A stretch of DNA of 64,000 nt from Leguminivora glycinivorella (Eukaryota; Arthropoda; Insecta; Lepidoptera; Tortricidae), in NCBI RefSeq assembly GCF_023078275.1, contig NC_062982.1, forward strand, positions 7,886,501-7,950,500, read 5' to 3'. The translations under genes and the position numbers were made by a program. Below are positions 1 to 12,860 of this stretch, piece by piece (the stretch's first letter is position 1; every line of letters begins with the position of its first letter). Under the pieces are notes generated by a model. It ran no database searches and was not told the origin of the DNA. It saw only the letters and a list, made by a program, of their open reading frames with translations.

Positions 1-1794
1 CAACGATAAATCCTTAATAATTTACCATCCACGCAATAGGTACAAAAACGCCAATAAACGAATACTCTTTATTGTACACCTTTATATGATACCAATACAA
101 TAACCTCATTAGAACATAGCAAAGATCAATGGGTATTCAATTATTCCATTATTACCCGAGGGACTGACTTCAACGGACCAAGACCACCCATCTTTACGTA
201 ATATGAAGGAAGTCCATTAAGAGATAACATGTCTGTAGAATGCTAAGTATTTAGCACTTATGTACTTAAGGAGAACAAACGGTAGTGTAATTGTACTGAT
301 ACAGAAGGTTATCTGTCTAATAGAAACGTTTTTTGACTGCCAAAGGTCACGATAATCACGCCTCTGACTCATAATGCGATCTCTTTCTTCGAGCTAAGGT
401 TCTAAACTTTCAAAAGAACCTTATGATTCATCTAATCCGTACTGCGATGCTATCTCTTGGTGTTAAGTTGACACGATATCTAACAGAAAGTAGATCATTT
501 TACTTCACTGGTCATACTATTTAGTACGTTAGCGTGGTACGGTCATGTAATAAGGGATGTATGAATTTCATACCAGGCAAAAAGTTAGGGATGAATGTTG
601 ATGAATGGATAGGGAGGGGTAAACCCGAAAAACGATGGATGGTTTGTGTGAAAGAGGATATGAGACAGAAAGAAGTGAGTGCTTAAATGACGAAAGGTAG
701 AGGAGAAATGGAAGAAGACAAGTTGTAACGACTTCACATGACGTGGGATGAGGGTATGAGGAAGAAGAAGACTATTTTGTATACTGAGACCGAGTGTGTG
801 CTAAATCCCAACAACTACAACCGTGAGAATTTTGTCAAATTCATAAACTTGTCACAATACCACAAAACAAAATAACACAGATACTTTACCTAATTTAGAT
901 CATAACCTCAATGACAATGGCCTGAGGTTATTTAACTTAATTCGTCACATGTTCAAGTGTGACATGATTCTGCGAATATAAGGAAAATAAAAGTGCATTA
1001 TAACAAAGAAATTCTTGTAAAATTGCTCATACCGCAAAACCCAATGGGTACCAGTTTGTTTCATCTAAACACAGTTTTTTATTCTCTTTGTTTACATGCT
1101 CTAGTTTATTTCATTGTGTTCATAGATTATCTCTCGTAGACTCCGTATATGAACGTATATAAAAAGATTCGGTCAACTTGATGTGTATTCTAATTAATTA
1201 TAAATATCTATTAGATGTTATGTTATGTTATGGATATCATATATCAGTGTCAAAAGTGAAGTTGACCAATTTACTCACACATCCTACCTACGAATTTTTA
1301 GAGGTGGCTGTAAGTGTAAATCCAAGCCTCTTTATTAGTTGTAAACTAAGTCAAATCATCCACAGCGGAGTTTTCTGTGTTTTAAATTAGTCGTATAACA
1401 AGTAACATTCTTAAGCAATGTAAGCATGCCTATGGCCTGGTCTGGTGTTAAATACCTATAGAACGCCAATGGTACACACTTTATACATAGATTCAATTAT
1501 TTAGATTTTATTTCCAAAGAGCAAGTAATCTGTGTTTGAGCTCATACCGGTCAGTGGCTTCATAAAAAGTGTTGCCTTTATCTATTCCCTGTGCCTACGT
1601 GTGAAAGCCGCTTTCTCTGTCTGCTGTGAGGTCAAAGGGTCCATTATACACGGCTCAGTGGAGATAATCTTGTTAGGTATTTGTGTACCAACAATAATAC
1701 GTAATTACTAATATACTGAGTGTCTGCTTGTATTGAAAGTTTTCCTTCACTACCACCTAATACCGTATGGCCTGAAAAGCTTTTATAATCCCTA
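1..1794. other. AT-rich non-coding DNA
   Basis: I see no gene, RNA or clear repeat here. The only ORF of note (1178-1390) is an AT-rich chance frame with no motif. A purine-rich stretch at about 590-775 (many AGGA/GAAG words) resembles decayed LINE 3' sequence, but I cannot place it. Confidence 0.5.
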
Positions 1795-1796
1795 AA

Positions 1797-2106
1797 CGCT
1801 GGTGGCTAGCGGTAAGAGGGTACGACTTTCAATCCGGAGTTGAGTACCAATGAAGTTTTCGAAACTTATGTGCGAAATATCATTTGAATTTGTCAGTTGC
1901 TTTTCGGTGAAGGAAAGCATTGTGAGGAAACCGGAGGAATTCCGATACTTACACCTAATAGCTATACTTATGGCCATAGTTACCCTTCGGGTTAGAAATA
2001 AGATGGCAGTCGCTTGCTTAAAAACAGTAGTTGACAAAGTGGACCCCGAGCTTACCATGAGCCGTGGCGACTACCGGGATAACGTAAGGAGGATGATGAT
2101 GATGAC
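1797..2106 (+). mobile_element. tRNA-derived SINE
   Basis: The left end (GGTGGCTAGCGGTAAGAG) is a tRNA A-box. It is followed by the body seen in many lepidopteran SINEs: TTTTCGGTGAAGGAAAGCAT, TGTGAGGAAACCGG, CCCTTCGGGTTAGA, GATGGCAGTCGCTT, CATGAGCCGTGGC and a (GAT)n tail at 2090-2105. The B-box region is partly deleted: CCGGAG runs directly into TTGAGTACCAATG. The 93-codon ORF across it (1850-2131) is an accident of the SINE. The sequence AAGCTTTT occurs on both sides (about 1777 and 2122) and may be a remnant of the target duplication. Confidence 0.75.
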
Positions 2107-2109
2107 TGT

Positions 2110-5100
2110 CGTCATGGTTGAAGCTTTTTAAATGGTAAAATTAGTTTTATATAGGGTTCCGCTTTTTCTTTTTGGCATGGATGCATAATAATCATGAAAT
2201 CAAACATACACTTGTCGGTTTTCATACACATCACAAAATCACAGAAATGTATAATGTAAGAATTAAATTCTCAGAAGGTATCATGCGTGAAATCTTAATG
2301 TACTACATATCATGTAGAACGATTTACATCTAACGCACTATTTCACACTTATTTTACGATCATTACATAAACCATATTTACAATTGTCTTCATTTCCCGA
2401 CTCTGCTAACCTAGCCATTATTATTGTTACGTAAAATGGGTTTTTTCGATAAATTTTGTTGGTAGACCATAAAATAAATCTCTCGTATTGGACTTCTGTT
2501 CTTTCACAACGTTTTAAAATTCTGCAGTATTTTCGCAGACGCTTTGAAATTTATATTGGCTCATTAAGAAAATTATTGAGTCATTTTCTCTTAATGCACG
2601 ACCATAAGGTGAGATGAAATTATGGCAATGAACTCCGATTCGTTACAAGTAAATTTTACTCTTGAATGTTGGTGAATTAGTAAATTTTCAAGACAGTTAA
2701 TTCAAAAAGAACGATCTAAATTAGTAATTTTGGGCCCTGTGAAAATAACTGCTTTTGTTGTATTTAGGTCAAAATTGACAGCAATGTTAGAAAGTCGTTC
2801 TAAAGTAAATAATTCATTACAAACATATCATTTAATTACTGATACAGTCCTTCCTCGTCTGCTTTATGAATTACTATCCCGCAAACATATTCTTATCCCC
2901 ATCTGGGGTCTTCCGTAAATTAAACATCAAACACATCTTCAATATCAATCGTAATTAATCATCGAAAATTTCTTTCTTCTTCATTCCCCTCGAGTATTAT
3001 TTTTATTGATCGACGTTACTACCTATTGTTATTGTATTTGTTTACCGATAAAATTACCGACTTCCTGTTCTGCCTCCATGCTAACTATTTTACGATACTT
3101 TATTGTTTTATGTTTTGTGGAAGTATCTTCTAAAACAATGTTCAGGATCACATTTGGAATAAATTGCAATTCTTTAAAGTGCATGTAATATTACGTAAAT
3201 ATCTTCACAGTTCCTAATCCCATTTGAATTAACAATACGTGTGATTTACTCGAATCTGATTATTATGTGGCCTTTGTTTCGCTTCTGGTTACATCAAATC
3301 GTAGGCCCACTGTGTAATTTTCATTATGAAGTCCAACATTATTTTTAGGCTAAACGATCGTTAGTTGTCATTAGTTACGTATTAGGTAGCCGTTAGATGT
3401 AGGTACTGTCAACAAGAAGTTGTGTAATCGTTAAAAAGGTATTAACTGTTGAGATATTTTGAATGACATGTATGTTCTTCGAGAGAGTATTCCCCAAATG
3501 AAACAACAAACATTCCTTCTTAGATAATTATATTCAAGGCACCTGTTAAGTTATTTCGTTATCGTCACCTCTTCCAGCTACGTCATTAACAATTCTTCCA
3601 CTTACGGTCATTGTCGTGCCTTACATCTAATGCAACGCATACTTAAACGTCCATTTAAAATTCAACTGTTTTGAAAGTGTTTGAAGCATCGGTGACAAAA
3701 GCGTCCCTTGCACGACACCTCACGGCTATTTGAGATTTTAGAACAAGCTAGACGCTGTACTTGAATATTGAAGTAAAAGGGCTTGTGGGAGGTGGCCTTT
3801 GAATGTAAAGGTAAAAAGGAATGGGTAATAAGAGGACTCAAATGGACGCTAGATTACGTCATGACTAGAATTGTATTAGTCTCGTGTGGGACAGTTATTG
3901 ATATGGCATAAAGTGTATTTTAATTGACATCAGATGTTTTGAAAGTAACACGTGGTGATTTTAATCACCGGTAAGTTAACTACTTATAAACTTACCATCT
4001 GCCTGCCATAACAAGATTGAATGACGAAATGTTTTGCTATTAAGCCTGTTACGGATAAGAACTTTGTTCTATGGTGGTTATGTCACTAATTATTGCGAGA
4101 CGCTTTCGCTTTTATCCGAGAAAGGACAGGCGCGTCTAAACTGTTGACAATAAAACAACGAAAGCATAAAGATGGCCACTTATTACCGCCGTAAACAATG
4201 TTGCTAACCGATCATTACTGCGATATCGACAGTTTACTATTAAAAACTCATATCTTAGCTAATTTCCCTTTCAGAAAACCAGCTTTAGTTTCTGAGGAAT
4301 AAAGTTGGTGTTCATAAAACATGTCGGGATCATTACCTCGATATCCTGTCATGTATCATACAGCCTGACCACCTGCGGTGAGGTGTGAAGCCTGGTTTGT
4401 TGCGATATGATAAACTGGTAAAGAATTAATGCTGCATGTATGAAAGTAATGGTTGTTGTTACTCATGGACGCCACATTTAAATAGATGGTTGCGATACAC
4501 TCGTAAATGATCGCAGGTGCAAAATTGTGTTAGGTTTTTTGCTCGCAGTAATGATTTTTTGCAACTTAACCTTCACAGTGTTTAGCTACGTATAAAAAAA
4601 CTCAAGTTACAAAGAAATATTGCCGCATCATCTTAGTATCTTCAAGCGTAGGCAAAGTACATCCGACGTTAATCCCTTTCACCATAACCAGTCCTTACTT
4701 AGTAGCTTTCACCTTCGTCTGACCCTTCATAATCCTGACTAGTGGTTACACTAACATAGACACGCAGTAAATACTATAAGTGCATAATGACTATGGTTAT
4801 ACATCTCCTGAAATACCATTTACTCGTACTTTGCATTAGGGACGAGGACAAACGCCTAAGAACATTATTGTAGGTGTCAATAGAATTGTTAATAGTTGAA
4901 AGGTGGCAAGCTAGTTGCGACATTCGCGTAGGATCTCGCAACTGAAGGCTCGTGCGAGAATGCAGTCTTATTCGATCCAGATTGGCGTTCTATTTCCCAT
5001 TTATACTCCTTATACGCCTAACCCGCTTTCTAGTGGAGTAGTGGCTCAATATTCCTTGAAAGGTAAAACTGGATGGTTGAATTTTTCCGATCGTCGATAA

Positions 5101-5530
5101 AGTCCCCCGGTTAACATGACGAAATAACTTTAAAGTGAAGTTTCAACATTTCAAAGAAATCGAAACGGGATGGATCCGGTATGCCATCTTGGGAGTCGAC
5201 ACTTGTTCCCGTTCAAATATTTGTTTCCCAATACGAGGCTTGGACAAACACAAATAGCTGCTTTAAATGTCTCTACACGGAACTAACTTGTATTTCTACA
5301 TTTCTCGGTATTCGAGGCAGGTGTCTCCGATGAAACGAACTTGATGTTTAAAAATGAAACCTGATCTATTAAATGTTTTATGTTAATTACAATTCGAACC
5401 ATACCCAAGGACAGTGCTATTAAAGCTGCATAAAATAGGTACCTATAAGCGGTAACGCTTGATGAATAAGGACTTATCAAAGAAGGGTGGAAAGATGAGA
5501 TTTATCAAAGTATGGGGATGCTCGTGTTAT
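2110..5530. other. Non-coding DNA without recognisable features
   Basis: This is 3.4 kb of AT-rich sequence with only short chance ORFs (2730-2918, 3006-3188, 4915-5100). None has a codon pattern, motif or splice context that I trust. I found no inverted repeat or tRNA-like element. Confidence 0.45.
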
Positions 5531-5533
5531 TAA

Positions 5534-5785
5534 GTAAATAAATAAATAAATATTGGAGACACCTTACACACTACACAGATCAACTTAGCCCCAAACTAAG
5601 CGAAGCTTGTACTATGGGTGCTAGGCGACGATATACATACTTAAATAGATAAATAGTTACATACCTATATACATAGAAAACAAATATCTGTGCTCATCAC
5701 ACAAATAAATACCCTTAGCGGGATTCGAACCCAGGACCGCAGCTTAGCAGGCAGGGTCTCTACCGACTGAGCCAGACCGGTCGTC
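5534..5785 (-). mobile_element. tRNA-derived SINE, GACCGGTCTGGCTC family
   Basis: Read on the minus strand it begins GACCGGTCTGGCTCAGTCGG (A-box), continues to a B-box GGGTTCGAATCCCG, then ATTTATTTGTGTGATGAGC and a body ending in (AAAT)n. On the plus strand it therefore starts with an AAAT tail near 5534 and ends at the tRNA head near 5785. The family also occurs at 23212-23475, 41651-41882 and 61067-61318, always in minus orientation, so all copies oppose the supervillin-like gene. Confidence 0.85.
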
Positions 5786-6613
5786 AACCCACCATCATCA
5801 TCATATTATACCCTCGTAGCTTACGTACAAGATAATGACTAAGCCCATTCTGAAATTAACCAGCCGCAAACTCCGGCCTTATCTCCCAACCTGTTTAACT
5901 CCACTTTGATCTTATCAACAATCGAGTTGACTCCGCTAAATGACTATTATCGCAATCTATGACTCAAGTTGAGTAATCAGCTTTGACTAATTTAAATAAC
6001 CCCTGAAACTCTCTAAAAGTTTTCGCGACATCGACTTCTCATTTTAGCCGCATTGCGCCAAACGTGGGTACTCCAGATGCATTGCTTGCCGGAAGGCCTT
6101 TTGCACGTGCTGATAAAGTTTGTAATAGCATTTTAGGTAGGCTTTACTATTTTGCTTAGCAAAACCATAAACAAATTGCAGCTACATCAAGGGATTGTAC
6201 ACCTTCCGTTAATATGAAAAGAGCTACAGCGCTCGTAAAATCTCCAACTGCATCCAAGGCCGCATGCGTGGTTATCGTTCGATTATTAATGTCCGTTGCA
6301 TTTGTGGTTCGATGTTTAGTGCTTTCAAATGTTAATAGATTCCCTTCGTTATTTATTACCTCCATGTCTGCCATGGAATAGTCGGGCAACTGCTGCGGCT
6401 TGCCTTGCAACAATGTTACTTTAATCTCGTAACTTAGTACTTTAAGCTTCACATCCTGCGACTGAACATAAACATGAAGTTGGCACTAGGCAATATAAAT
6501 ATGCATAATCCGTGGCTTATTAGAGATATTAACTTTATGACAATGCATTTTTGATGTGTTTCTTTCTAAAAGGTTGTAAAAAGAAGCTAAAAACTGACAA
6601 TATTATCCTTTTG

Positions 6614-6699
6614 CAGTCGAGTTCATACACTGTACATTTCCTCACCTTAACTCGTAGCAATAAGGTGAAAAAATGTACACATATTTATGAACTCGACTG
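6614..6699. mobile_element. Small foldback MITE
   Basis: The ends are CAGTCGAGTTCAT and ATGAACTCGACTG. The inner arms TGTACATTT..TCACCTTA and TAAGGTGA..AAATGTACA also pair, so the whole 86 bp folds into one imperfect hairpin. No coding capacity. Confidence 0.6.
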
Positions 6700-7562
6700 T
6701 ATGATATTCATAATGAAGAATTACAATGCAAAGTTCATTTCTCAAATTTAATGTGATCCGCCAATACCTATCAAGCTTTTCAGCGTTAACATTGATTATA
6801 AAATTGTCCTGCTTTCGTAAATCATATTTTGTAAACATATTTTAGCATAAACAGTGCGCAAATCTCCAATCGGAACGCGACTAATCTATTTTGCGGCAAC
6901 AGAATACGGGCGGATAACAGCCGGGGGAAAATGGCGGGAAATGATCAAATACCACGTTCGATCGCGGTCCACCGGCTCCTAATAGTATCAATAGAGGATT
7001 GGGAAAGGGAATTCGAATTTTGAATTTAATGGACGTTGTTACGACGTGCTTGCGGTTGGCAGGGGTCTGCATTCCCAAGCGTTCGGTAGAGGATTTCCTC
7101 TATCGATCCAGTGGATTAGAGATCTGGTGATCCGTAATCAATTTGTATCCTGGGCGATTAAATTTATACTGGTGCTGGTGTGGTCTCATCGGTCTGTTAC
7201 TTGGCGCAGCCGGTATTTATACGGATGAGAATTTCTCTAACAATGCTACTTCGACTGCTTGAGTTATGTACATATTTAGAATATTCCTTCCATTACTGGT
7301 CCAGGCTGGCAGGGTTGAACTTGAGATGAAATAGTTACAAGGAGAGCTACAAATTCTGGATATTGTTTATAATGTTTATTTCAGACTTGCAGAAAATGAT
7401 AGTGTTTCGTGTTAGGATTTACTTATCAATGTTTTTTTAGATATTTTAAATCATGATTTCTATCATTCGTTTACCGTACTCGAGGCTTATGAAAAAACTA
7501 TTAGATATAGTAAAAATCCTAAGAGTAAATTTTTTCCCAATTGGATCATGAACCTGGCGTAT

Positions 7563-7645
7563 AAGCATGGTCGCGCGATAAATGATAAAACATATGGACG
7601 ATAGGGACGGCCTGATGTTTTATCATATGTCGCGCGACTATGCTT
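7563..7645. mobile_element. Small foldback MITE
   Basis: AAGCATGGTCGCGCGATA at the left pairs with TGTCGCGCGACTATGCTT at the right. ATGATAAAACAT and ATGTTTTATCAT pair inside. It is a palindromic, non-coding element of about 83 bp. Confidence 0.55.
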
Positions 7646-8247
7646 GCCTGCCCGATGTGAATTGACAAAATTTCTTATACTTATGGAAATTATTTACACC
7701 TATGTAACACTATTTTTGTAAGCCACTTGTTGTTGCTTTGAAGAATGAGTCATTAGTTAGAAAGTTAGCGACCTCTAGCTCCGACCTGATGTATTTGTTC
7801 TTGACTTCCTATAACCAGTAAGGTCATCCATTACCGTATCTGTTACAACTGCTACCACTACAAACATTATTAATGTCTCTATTTCAAAGAGATAATCTAA
7901 TAGACCGTATTAGTATTTCTTATCTAATTTAAGAACAATACTGTACGATCATGATCTTTTGTCTTAGGAATTTCTTTGATTCTATCGAGGTTTGCCTCTG
8001 GTCAAAGGTCTCGTCGTAATTTAAATTGCTAATTCGTGCCATTAATTGTACTGCTAACTGTTATTGGACATCCATAAAGGAATGCAAGCTATAGTTGGCT
8101 AATTCTCTTCTATATTTTAACCGTCACTACACGCTAAGTTTTTTCTGGTTCAGGTTGAAGAGTTTCAATATCCGGCTGGTGCTGGAGAGTTGTAAATTAT
8201 TTTCTGTTGATTTGGATGCATTTGATAGAATTTTTCAGTCATTTTTA

Positions 8248-8320
8248 TGGTTCCGTACCAAAAAGGTACAAAAGGAACCCTTATGGTGCCTCTCTGTCCG
8301 TCCGTCTGTCTGTCAAAAGA
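8248..8320. repeat. Fragment of the GGTTCCGTA repeat (family B)
   Basis: GGTTCCGTACC...GGAACCCTTATGG followed by CTGTCCGTCCGTCTGTCTGTC matches the end of the longer copies at 29512-30096 and 35995-36577. A shorter relative lies at 63690-63760. The small ORFs in both strands here are by-products. Confidence 0.5.
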
Positions 8321-8940
8321 ATTCTCATAGTTTACTTGATTAAAGCCTAGCCCCATTACTTATGCTATCGATATGTTTTTTTATAATGGTATTATACTAG
8401 AGTTTCTCGTCATAATGCTGAGTTTAATACTTTGACGAAAGAAGGCAGAGTAGGAATTTGCAGTTACTGAAGATTTAAATCTAAAAGGGTCTTCTAGCGA
8501 AAAAGTAGCAAAATAAGACAGTGAATTTAGTACAGAGTCCAACTACGAAAACGAACGCGCAACTCGTGAGACAATGCGGAAAAAATCGCCTCCTATTTTC
8601 CTCATGTTACATTCACATGAACGCGTTGGGTGTCTTATGTCCTCGGTGCATCGGAGTGCAGGGTGTCGATCGGTGAAGCCTGCACCGTGCAGGGACTTAG
8701 TTGCTATGCACTTGTGCTGATGGTTAGGCCACTTGAAGACTTCCGACTGATTCTACTTTAGATTAGTCTATGTTATTGTGTTTGAATACGATTTTTAAGT
8801 GGTCTTGTCTTTTGATTGTTGATAAAACGTCATTAATATGTTCAACCACCTAAAAAAAATTAAATGTATAACTTTTCTTCCTTATACGCATGTATAAGCA
8901 TGTTAAGTTAATTGTAATAAAATAAAATTAAGAATATGTA

Positions 8941-9201
8941 CAGGGTGTAACAAAAATGGTGGCTATCCGTTTAAGCCCGTATTCAGTATCGTATTCTCAT
9001 CAGGAAAAAGTAGGATAAAAATTTTTTTTCGCAAAAAAATTTTTTATCTTTGTATGGAGATTCGACCGATTCGCGCGGCCCGGCTCATACAAAAGTGAAA
9101 ATTTTTTTAGCGAAAAAAAAAATTTCTTCTACTTTTTCCTGATAAGAATACGATACTGAGTACGCCCTTAAACGGATCACCACCATTTTTGTTACATTCT
9201 G
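8941..9201. mobile_element. Foldback MITE with TA target duplication
   Basis: The left end CAGGGTGTAACAAAAATGGT pairs with the right end ATTTTTGTTACATTCTG. The next block GTATTCTCATCAGGAAAAAG pairs with CTTTTTCCTGATAAGAATAC. TA flanks both sides (8939-8940 and 9202-9203), as for Tc1/mariner-type elements. The centre holds mirrored A/T runs around a short GC-rich core (CGCGCGGCCCGG). Confidence 0.75.
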
Positions 9202-9763
9202 TATATTAAACATAAGTATAAATTGGTTTGTAACCCTCAAAGTGTATTTACTTATGTACAGCACAAGTAAATATCTTACTTAAAAGAAGTCTTCTGTTTG
9301 TTTCTAGTTATGTGTTAAAGTGTAACCAATAAATCATTTTTCATTTTCTTTTTTATTTTTTTTTTTCACCTAAGCAAAACCAAACACATAATGTAGGTAA
9401 CTACGTAAAGACAGATAAAGTCTAAGAAAAAACGTCACCTCGAACGAACCTCAGGACCATACAGAAAAAGGGAACGGTGGCCAAGATGGCGTTACACCTT
9501 TGGGGGACTCTCGGCTAGATGGCGCTAATATTAATATTTGACATTTTAACACATATCAAGCTAAGAATATTGGCCAAATTGTCAAATGTGATTACATATT
9601 TTACTTTGACACTAACTCTCTATAATACTCGATCCTCTTTGGCAAAACGTAATCCTTGTGAAATAAGTTCAATTATTTATATTGTTTCTTGATTATTATT
9701 GACATTATATTATTTTGTCGATCATAATGTAAATTCATAAAGGTTAGGCATTAATTTTGCATT

Positions 9764-10225
9764 CAGTAGGTATGCCGATGCCGCAGCATCATCGTTCTTT
9801 CGTATCAAACCATATGACTGCAAACACTGGCTAGTGTAATAAATCGTCGAGTGTGTAATGCCCTAACATATTACACACTACGCTCTTCGTGTGAATGTAA
9901 CACATGCATGAAAAAAAGGTTTCCTGCTAATTCATCATTTACCTTTCTACTCCTTTATATGTATAAACTATGTACATCAGTAGGAATGTCGTAGTGGTAG
10001 GCGTAGCATTCTTGTTATTTCTTATAAAACCCTACGACTGCAAACACTGTCGTGTGTGAATAAGTCGCCAAACGCCCTAACATGGCTAACATATTACACA
10101 CTACGCAAGTACGCACTAAGTTAGTGTGATATCCGTGTGGATGTAACATATGGATGTTATAAGGTTTCCTGCTAATGACACTAACGATAAGAATTATTTG
10201 CCTACTCCTTTAGATAAACTACAAC
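9764..10225. repeat. Diverged tandem duplication, ~214-bp period
   Basis: Shared landmarks occur in the same order in both units: TCAGTAGG.ATG (9764 and 9978), ATGACTGCAAACACTG against ACGACTGCAAACACTG, TAACATATTACACACTACGC, GTGTG.ATGTAACA, AAGGTTTCCTGCTAAT and CCTACTCCTTTA.AT. The second unit has several small insertions. No reading frame is shared, so it is a non-coding duplication just upstream of the exon at 10370. Confidence 0.7.
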
Positions 10226-10369
10226 CGGTGTGTGCTAATTTGCTACTAATATCTACCTATACAGAGCTTCTATTATATAGACTATAGTGCTGTTTTGAGA
10301 ACCTCGTTTGATAAAGTAATGCTTTTATTGTTTGTTTTTATTACTAATATTTCCTTTTTATTGTTACAG

Positions 10370-10505
10370 GTATGTACCTATCGAGTTTTATTTACTGCTT
10401 AAATTCTACAATATGACTGGTTGAAAATTCCAGTCTAAAGGTAATAACTGTAAAAAGTACTATATATCTCATGCCTAATGATGATCCCTATGGCAGCTTC
10501 TACAG
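10370..10505 (+). other. Candidate upstream exon, 5'UTR part plus first codons
   Basis: A strong acceptor precedes it: TTACTAAT branch-like motif at 10341-10348, a T-rich tract and TTACAG ending at 10369. A consensus donor follows (CTACAG|GTAAGT at 10506). Its first six bases are GTATGT, so after joining to an upstream exon ending in AG it would recreate a donor. The region 10370-10470 holds stops and a three-codon upstream ORF (ATG at 10413) and would be untranslated leader. No transcript evidence is available, so the call rests on splice sites and phase. Confidence 0.5.
10471..10505 (+). CDS. Alternative first coding exon of the supervillin-like gene
   Basis: The reading frame is ATG CCT AAT GAT GAT CCC TAT GGC AGC TTC TAC AG, encoding MPNDDPYGSFY and ending in phase 2 at a GTAAGT donor. 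The in-frame stop TGA at 10414-10416 lies upstream, with no other in-frame ATG between, which fixes the start. The exon at 43432 begins with the single base G needed to complete the AGG (Arg) codon, so this exon could feed directly into LGGGVQRS... This is the same junction used by the exon at 42284. If correct the intron is ~33 kb, long but normal for a moth cytoskeletal gene. Chance agreement of phase is one in three, so this remains a candidate until transcripts are checked. Confidence 0.45.
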
Positions 10506-10509
10506 GTAA

Positions 10510-12015
10510 GTTTGGTTTTGTTGACTAAATATAACTATAAGCTATTAAAAAGAATGGTTTAAATCCTTAGGAGTAAATTAAAAATTTGATTAATTCGAAT
10601 AAAATAACTCAAAAATCGGTGTGACACTCGAGGAGTTATATACAATGCCACATCTCCAAATAATTGTATTTGCTTATGTTCCAAAAATGTCTACATACAT
10701 TTTATGTGTCAGTTACTTAAAAAAATAACTGTCTTAGGAGCCATCATTCGAGGCGAGAAATACGAAACTATGGTCATTGATAAAGATCCACTGATTAGCC
10801 TCGAACGTAATGGAGCATGACAGATTGACAGACGCACACACATCGTCGTACAAATTAATTAATGTCCAAACAGGTCGGTGTTGTTTACAACTGGGTTCGT
10901 AGACCCATCGTTACATCATGTTTGTTTAACATACTGATTCATATATTTATCTGGGTCTCACACTGTGTGATTTTATTTACTACGTTAAGCGTAAGCGGCA
11001 AGTCCAATATTTGTTGTATGGTTTAAAATTCAGAGAGAGACCGTGAACGTGTTAATTTTATAGGTTTATTCTTATAGCAAATGTTACTTGATCAATGCTA
11101 ATGTAACGTAAGAATGACGACAAATTAGCGATATTTCTCCGATCAATGGTTAAATCTTACTCATCAAGATTATTTTGCTAACCTGTTTGTGTATTTATAG
11201 GCTGATTATTATCAGTTGTTATTAGAAGTAAATTTGCTGCCTAATTTTCATTTTTATCTTCAGATTTTTTTACTAAATGATAGAACAGCTGGATTTGGTT
11301 GTTATAAATTGTGGAAAAGAAGATATTTTTTCTAGAAAACTTTTCATTAACTGGCACTTTTACTAACCGTCTATATCTGTTATAAATTCAAAAGCATATG
11401 CAGATTCACCCACCACTTCGTAGGCGGCATGATAAGTGCATAAGTATGGATTGCAAATGCATAAATCAAACGCTGACCTATTTATATCCGATTACGATAA
11501 TCGCATTGGGCGTTGCTTTGCATTACGATTATGACTATGATATGCATTCATAGTTCATAACATAATACTTACTTTATTATGAGTTATGAGTACCTATACC
11601 TATGTACAACGTGAACCAGAGTATATCTCTTATATGTATAAATTTGTGCCATATATTTTAGCTATAGCTAGAGACTACAGAGCAAAATGGATACATGTCC
11701 AAGCAATACCTAGCTTCAAAAAGAGCGTCGTAAGCTTTGAAACAACATTTTACTTCTCATTTTAATTAACAGTTTATGACAGGGATCTTCCTGTTGCATA
11801 TCTTTTCTTTTGTCTAAGAATAGTAACGCACTACGCATACCGAAACCAGAAAACGATTTGCCTTTTAAAATTAACTTGCGTTGCATGTTAGGAAAGTATT
11901 TTCATATCGCCATAGAATTCATCAAAAAGTCAATAAAACGGTGAAAACCCAGACAGAAACTAGTTTTTTTTATTTATTTCCTATACTCGTACTTTCTCTC
12001 CATAGTGGAAAACTA
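10510..12015. other. Intronic (inferred) AT-rich DNA
   Basis: No gene, RNA or clear repeat found. Short chance ORFs only (for example 11881-12072). Confidence 0.4.
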
Positions 12016-12611
12016 CATAAGGGGGCGTCCATTAATCGCGTCATACTGTATAGGGGGGGGAGGGGGTCATAGAAAAATCACCAAATATCACCATGGGGGG
12101 TGGGGGGGTCAGGAACATATCACGTGTATTTTTTTTTGTTCCTGTGTGATACACTGTGTTATAGTTAGTAAACAAAAAATCATATTTTTGAGCAATTTTT
12201 TTAATATATCAACTTTAACATAACCAGACTGTCAAAACCTGAGCTGAGTTTTAAAAATTCATGTGCCGTAATTTGCCTCGCAGTTGGCACTTGCGTTGTG
12301 CAGTGCAAAGAGCAGCTGGGTGCAAAACGGTTATTTTTAATTTTCAAAGATTTTTTTTAGTTTGCCCTCATCACGTATACCTACTTATAGACGGACGGTC
12401 AACCATCATGGCACTAAATATTTTGTTAAGAAAAAAACGCCGCTTTTGGGTTTCTGGTGAAAGAAACTTGCGAATGTTGGATTATGTAGAAATGTGTATT
12501 TTTTAAACTATCCCTTCACTAGAACTTGAGCTGGTCCAAAATGTGACATGAAAATCCAACATTCTGAACGAACATAACGAAGAAAATAAATCTCCTAACA
12601 TGAGCTACGCG

Positions 12612-12826
12612 TCGTTGAGGAGTTCCGTTCTGCTCATCATCAGTAGTTCTACTGCACCAAATGTCACTGTTCTATACTGTTCTTATAAAAATAACAAAGT
12701 CACTATAAGTGTGCCGTTGAGATTTGAGGAGTTCAGTTCTGATCATCATCAGCAGTTCCACTGCATCAAATGTCACTCTTCTGGACATAAATGCATGCTG
12801 TTCTCATAAAAACACAAAAATCACTA
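12612..12826. repeat. Imperfect tandem duplication, ~110-bp unit
   Basis: The order TGAGGAGTTCCGTTCTG.TCATCATCAG, CAGTTC.ACTGCA.CAAATGTCACT, TGTTCT.ATAAAAA..CAAA.TCACTATA occurs twice, starting near 12612 and 12721. It lies inside the composite element and is non-coding. Confidence 0.6.
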
Positions 12827-12860
12827 TATGTATGTATATACATTCTACTACTATTACTAC

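Noticed and set aside
5700..5785. tRNA-like sequences with intact B-box at the SINE heads (also 23400, 41810, 61250)
   Set aside because: They are attached to a shared SINE body and AAAT tail, so they are retroposons and not tRNA genes.
6156..6452. 98-codon minus ORF with even composition
   Set aside because: It reads more protein-like than most (TNATDINNRTITTHAALDAV), but I found no family, promoter or splice sites; could be a fragment of an unknown retroelement.
12261..12506. ORF with RKKRRFW reminiscent of Harbinger-type transposase N-termini
   Set aside because: The resemblance is one short basic motif; no DDE residues follow. Not enough to call.
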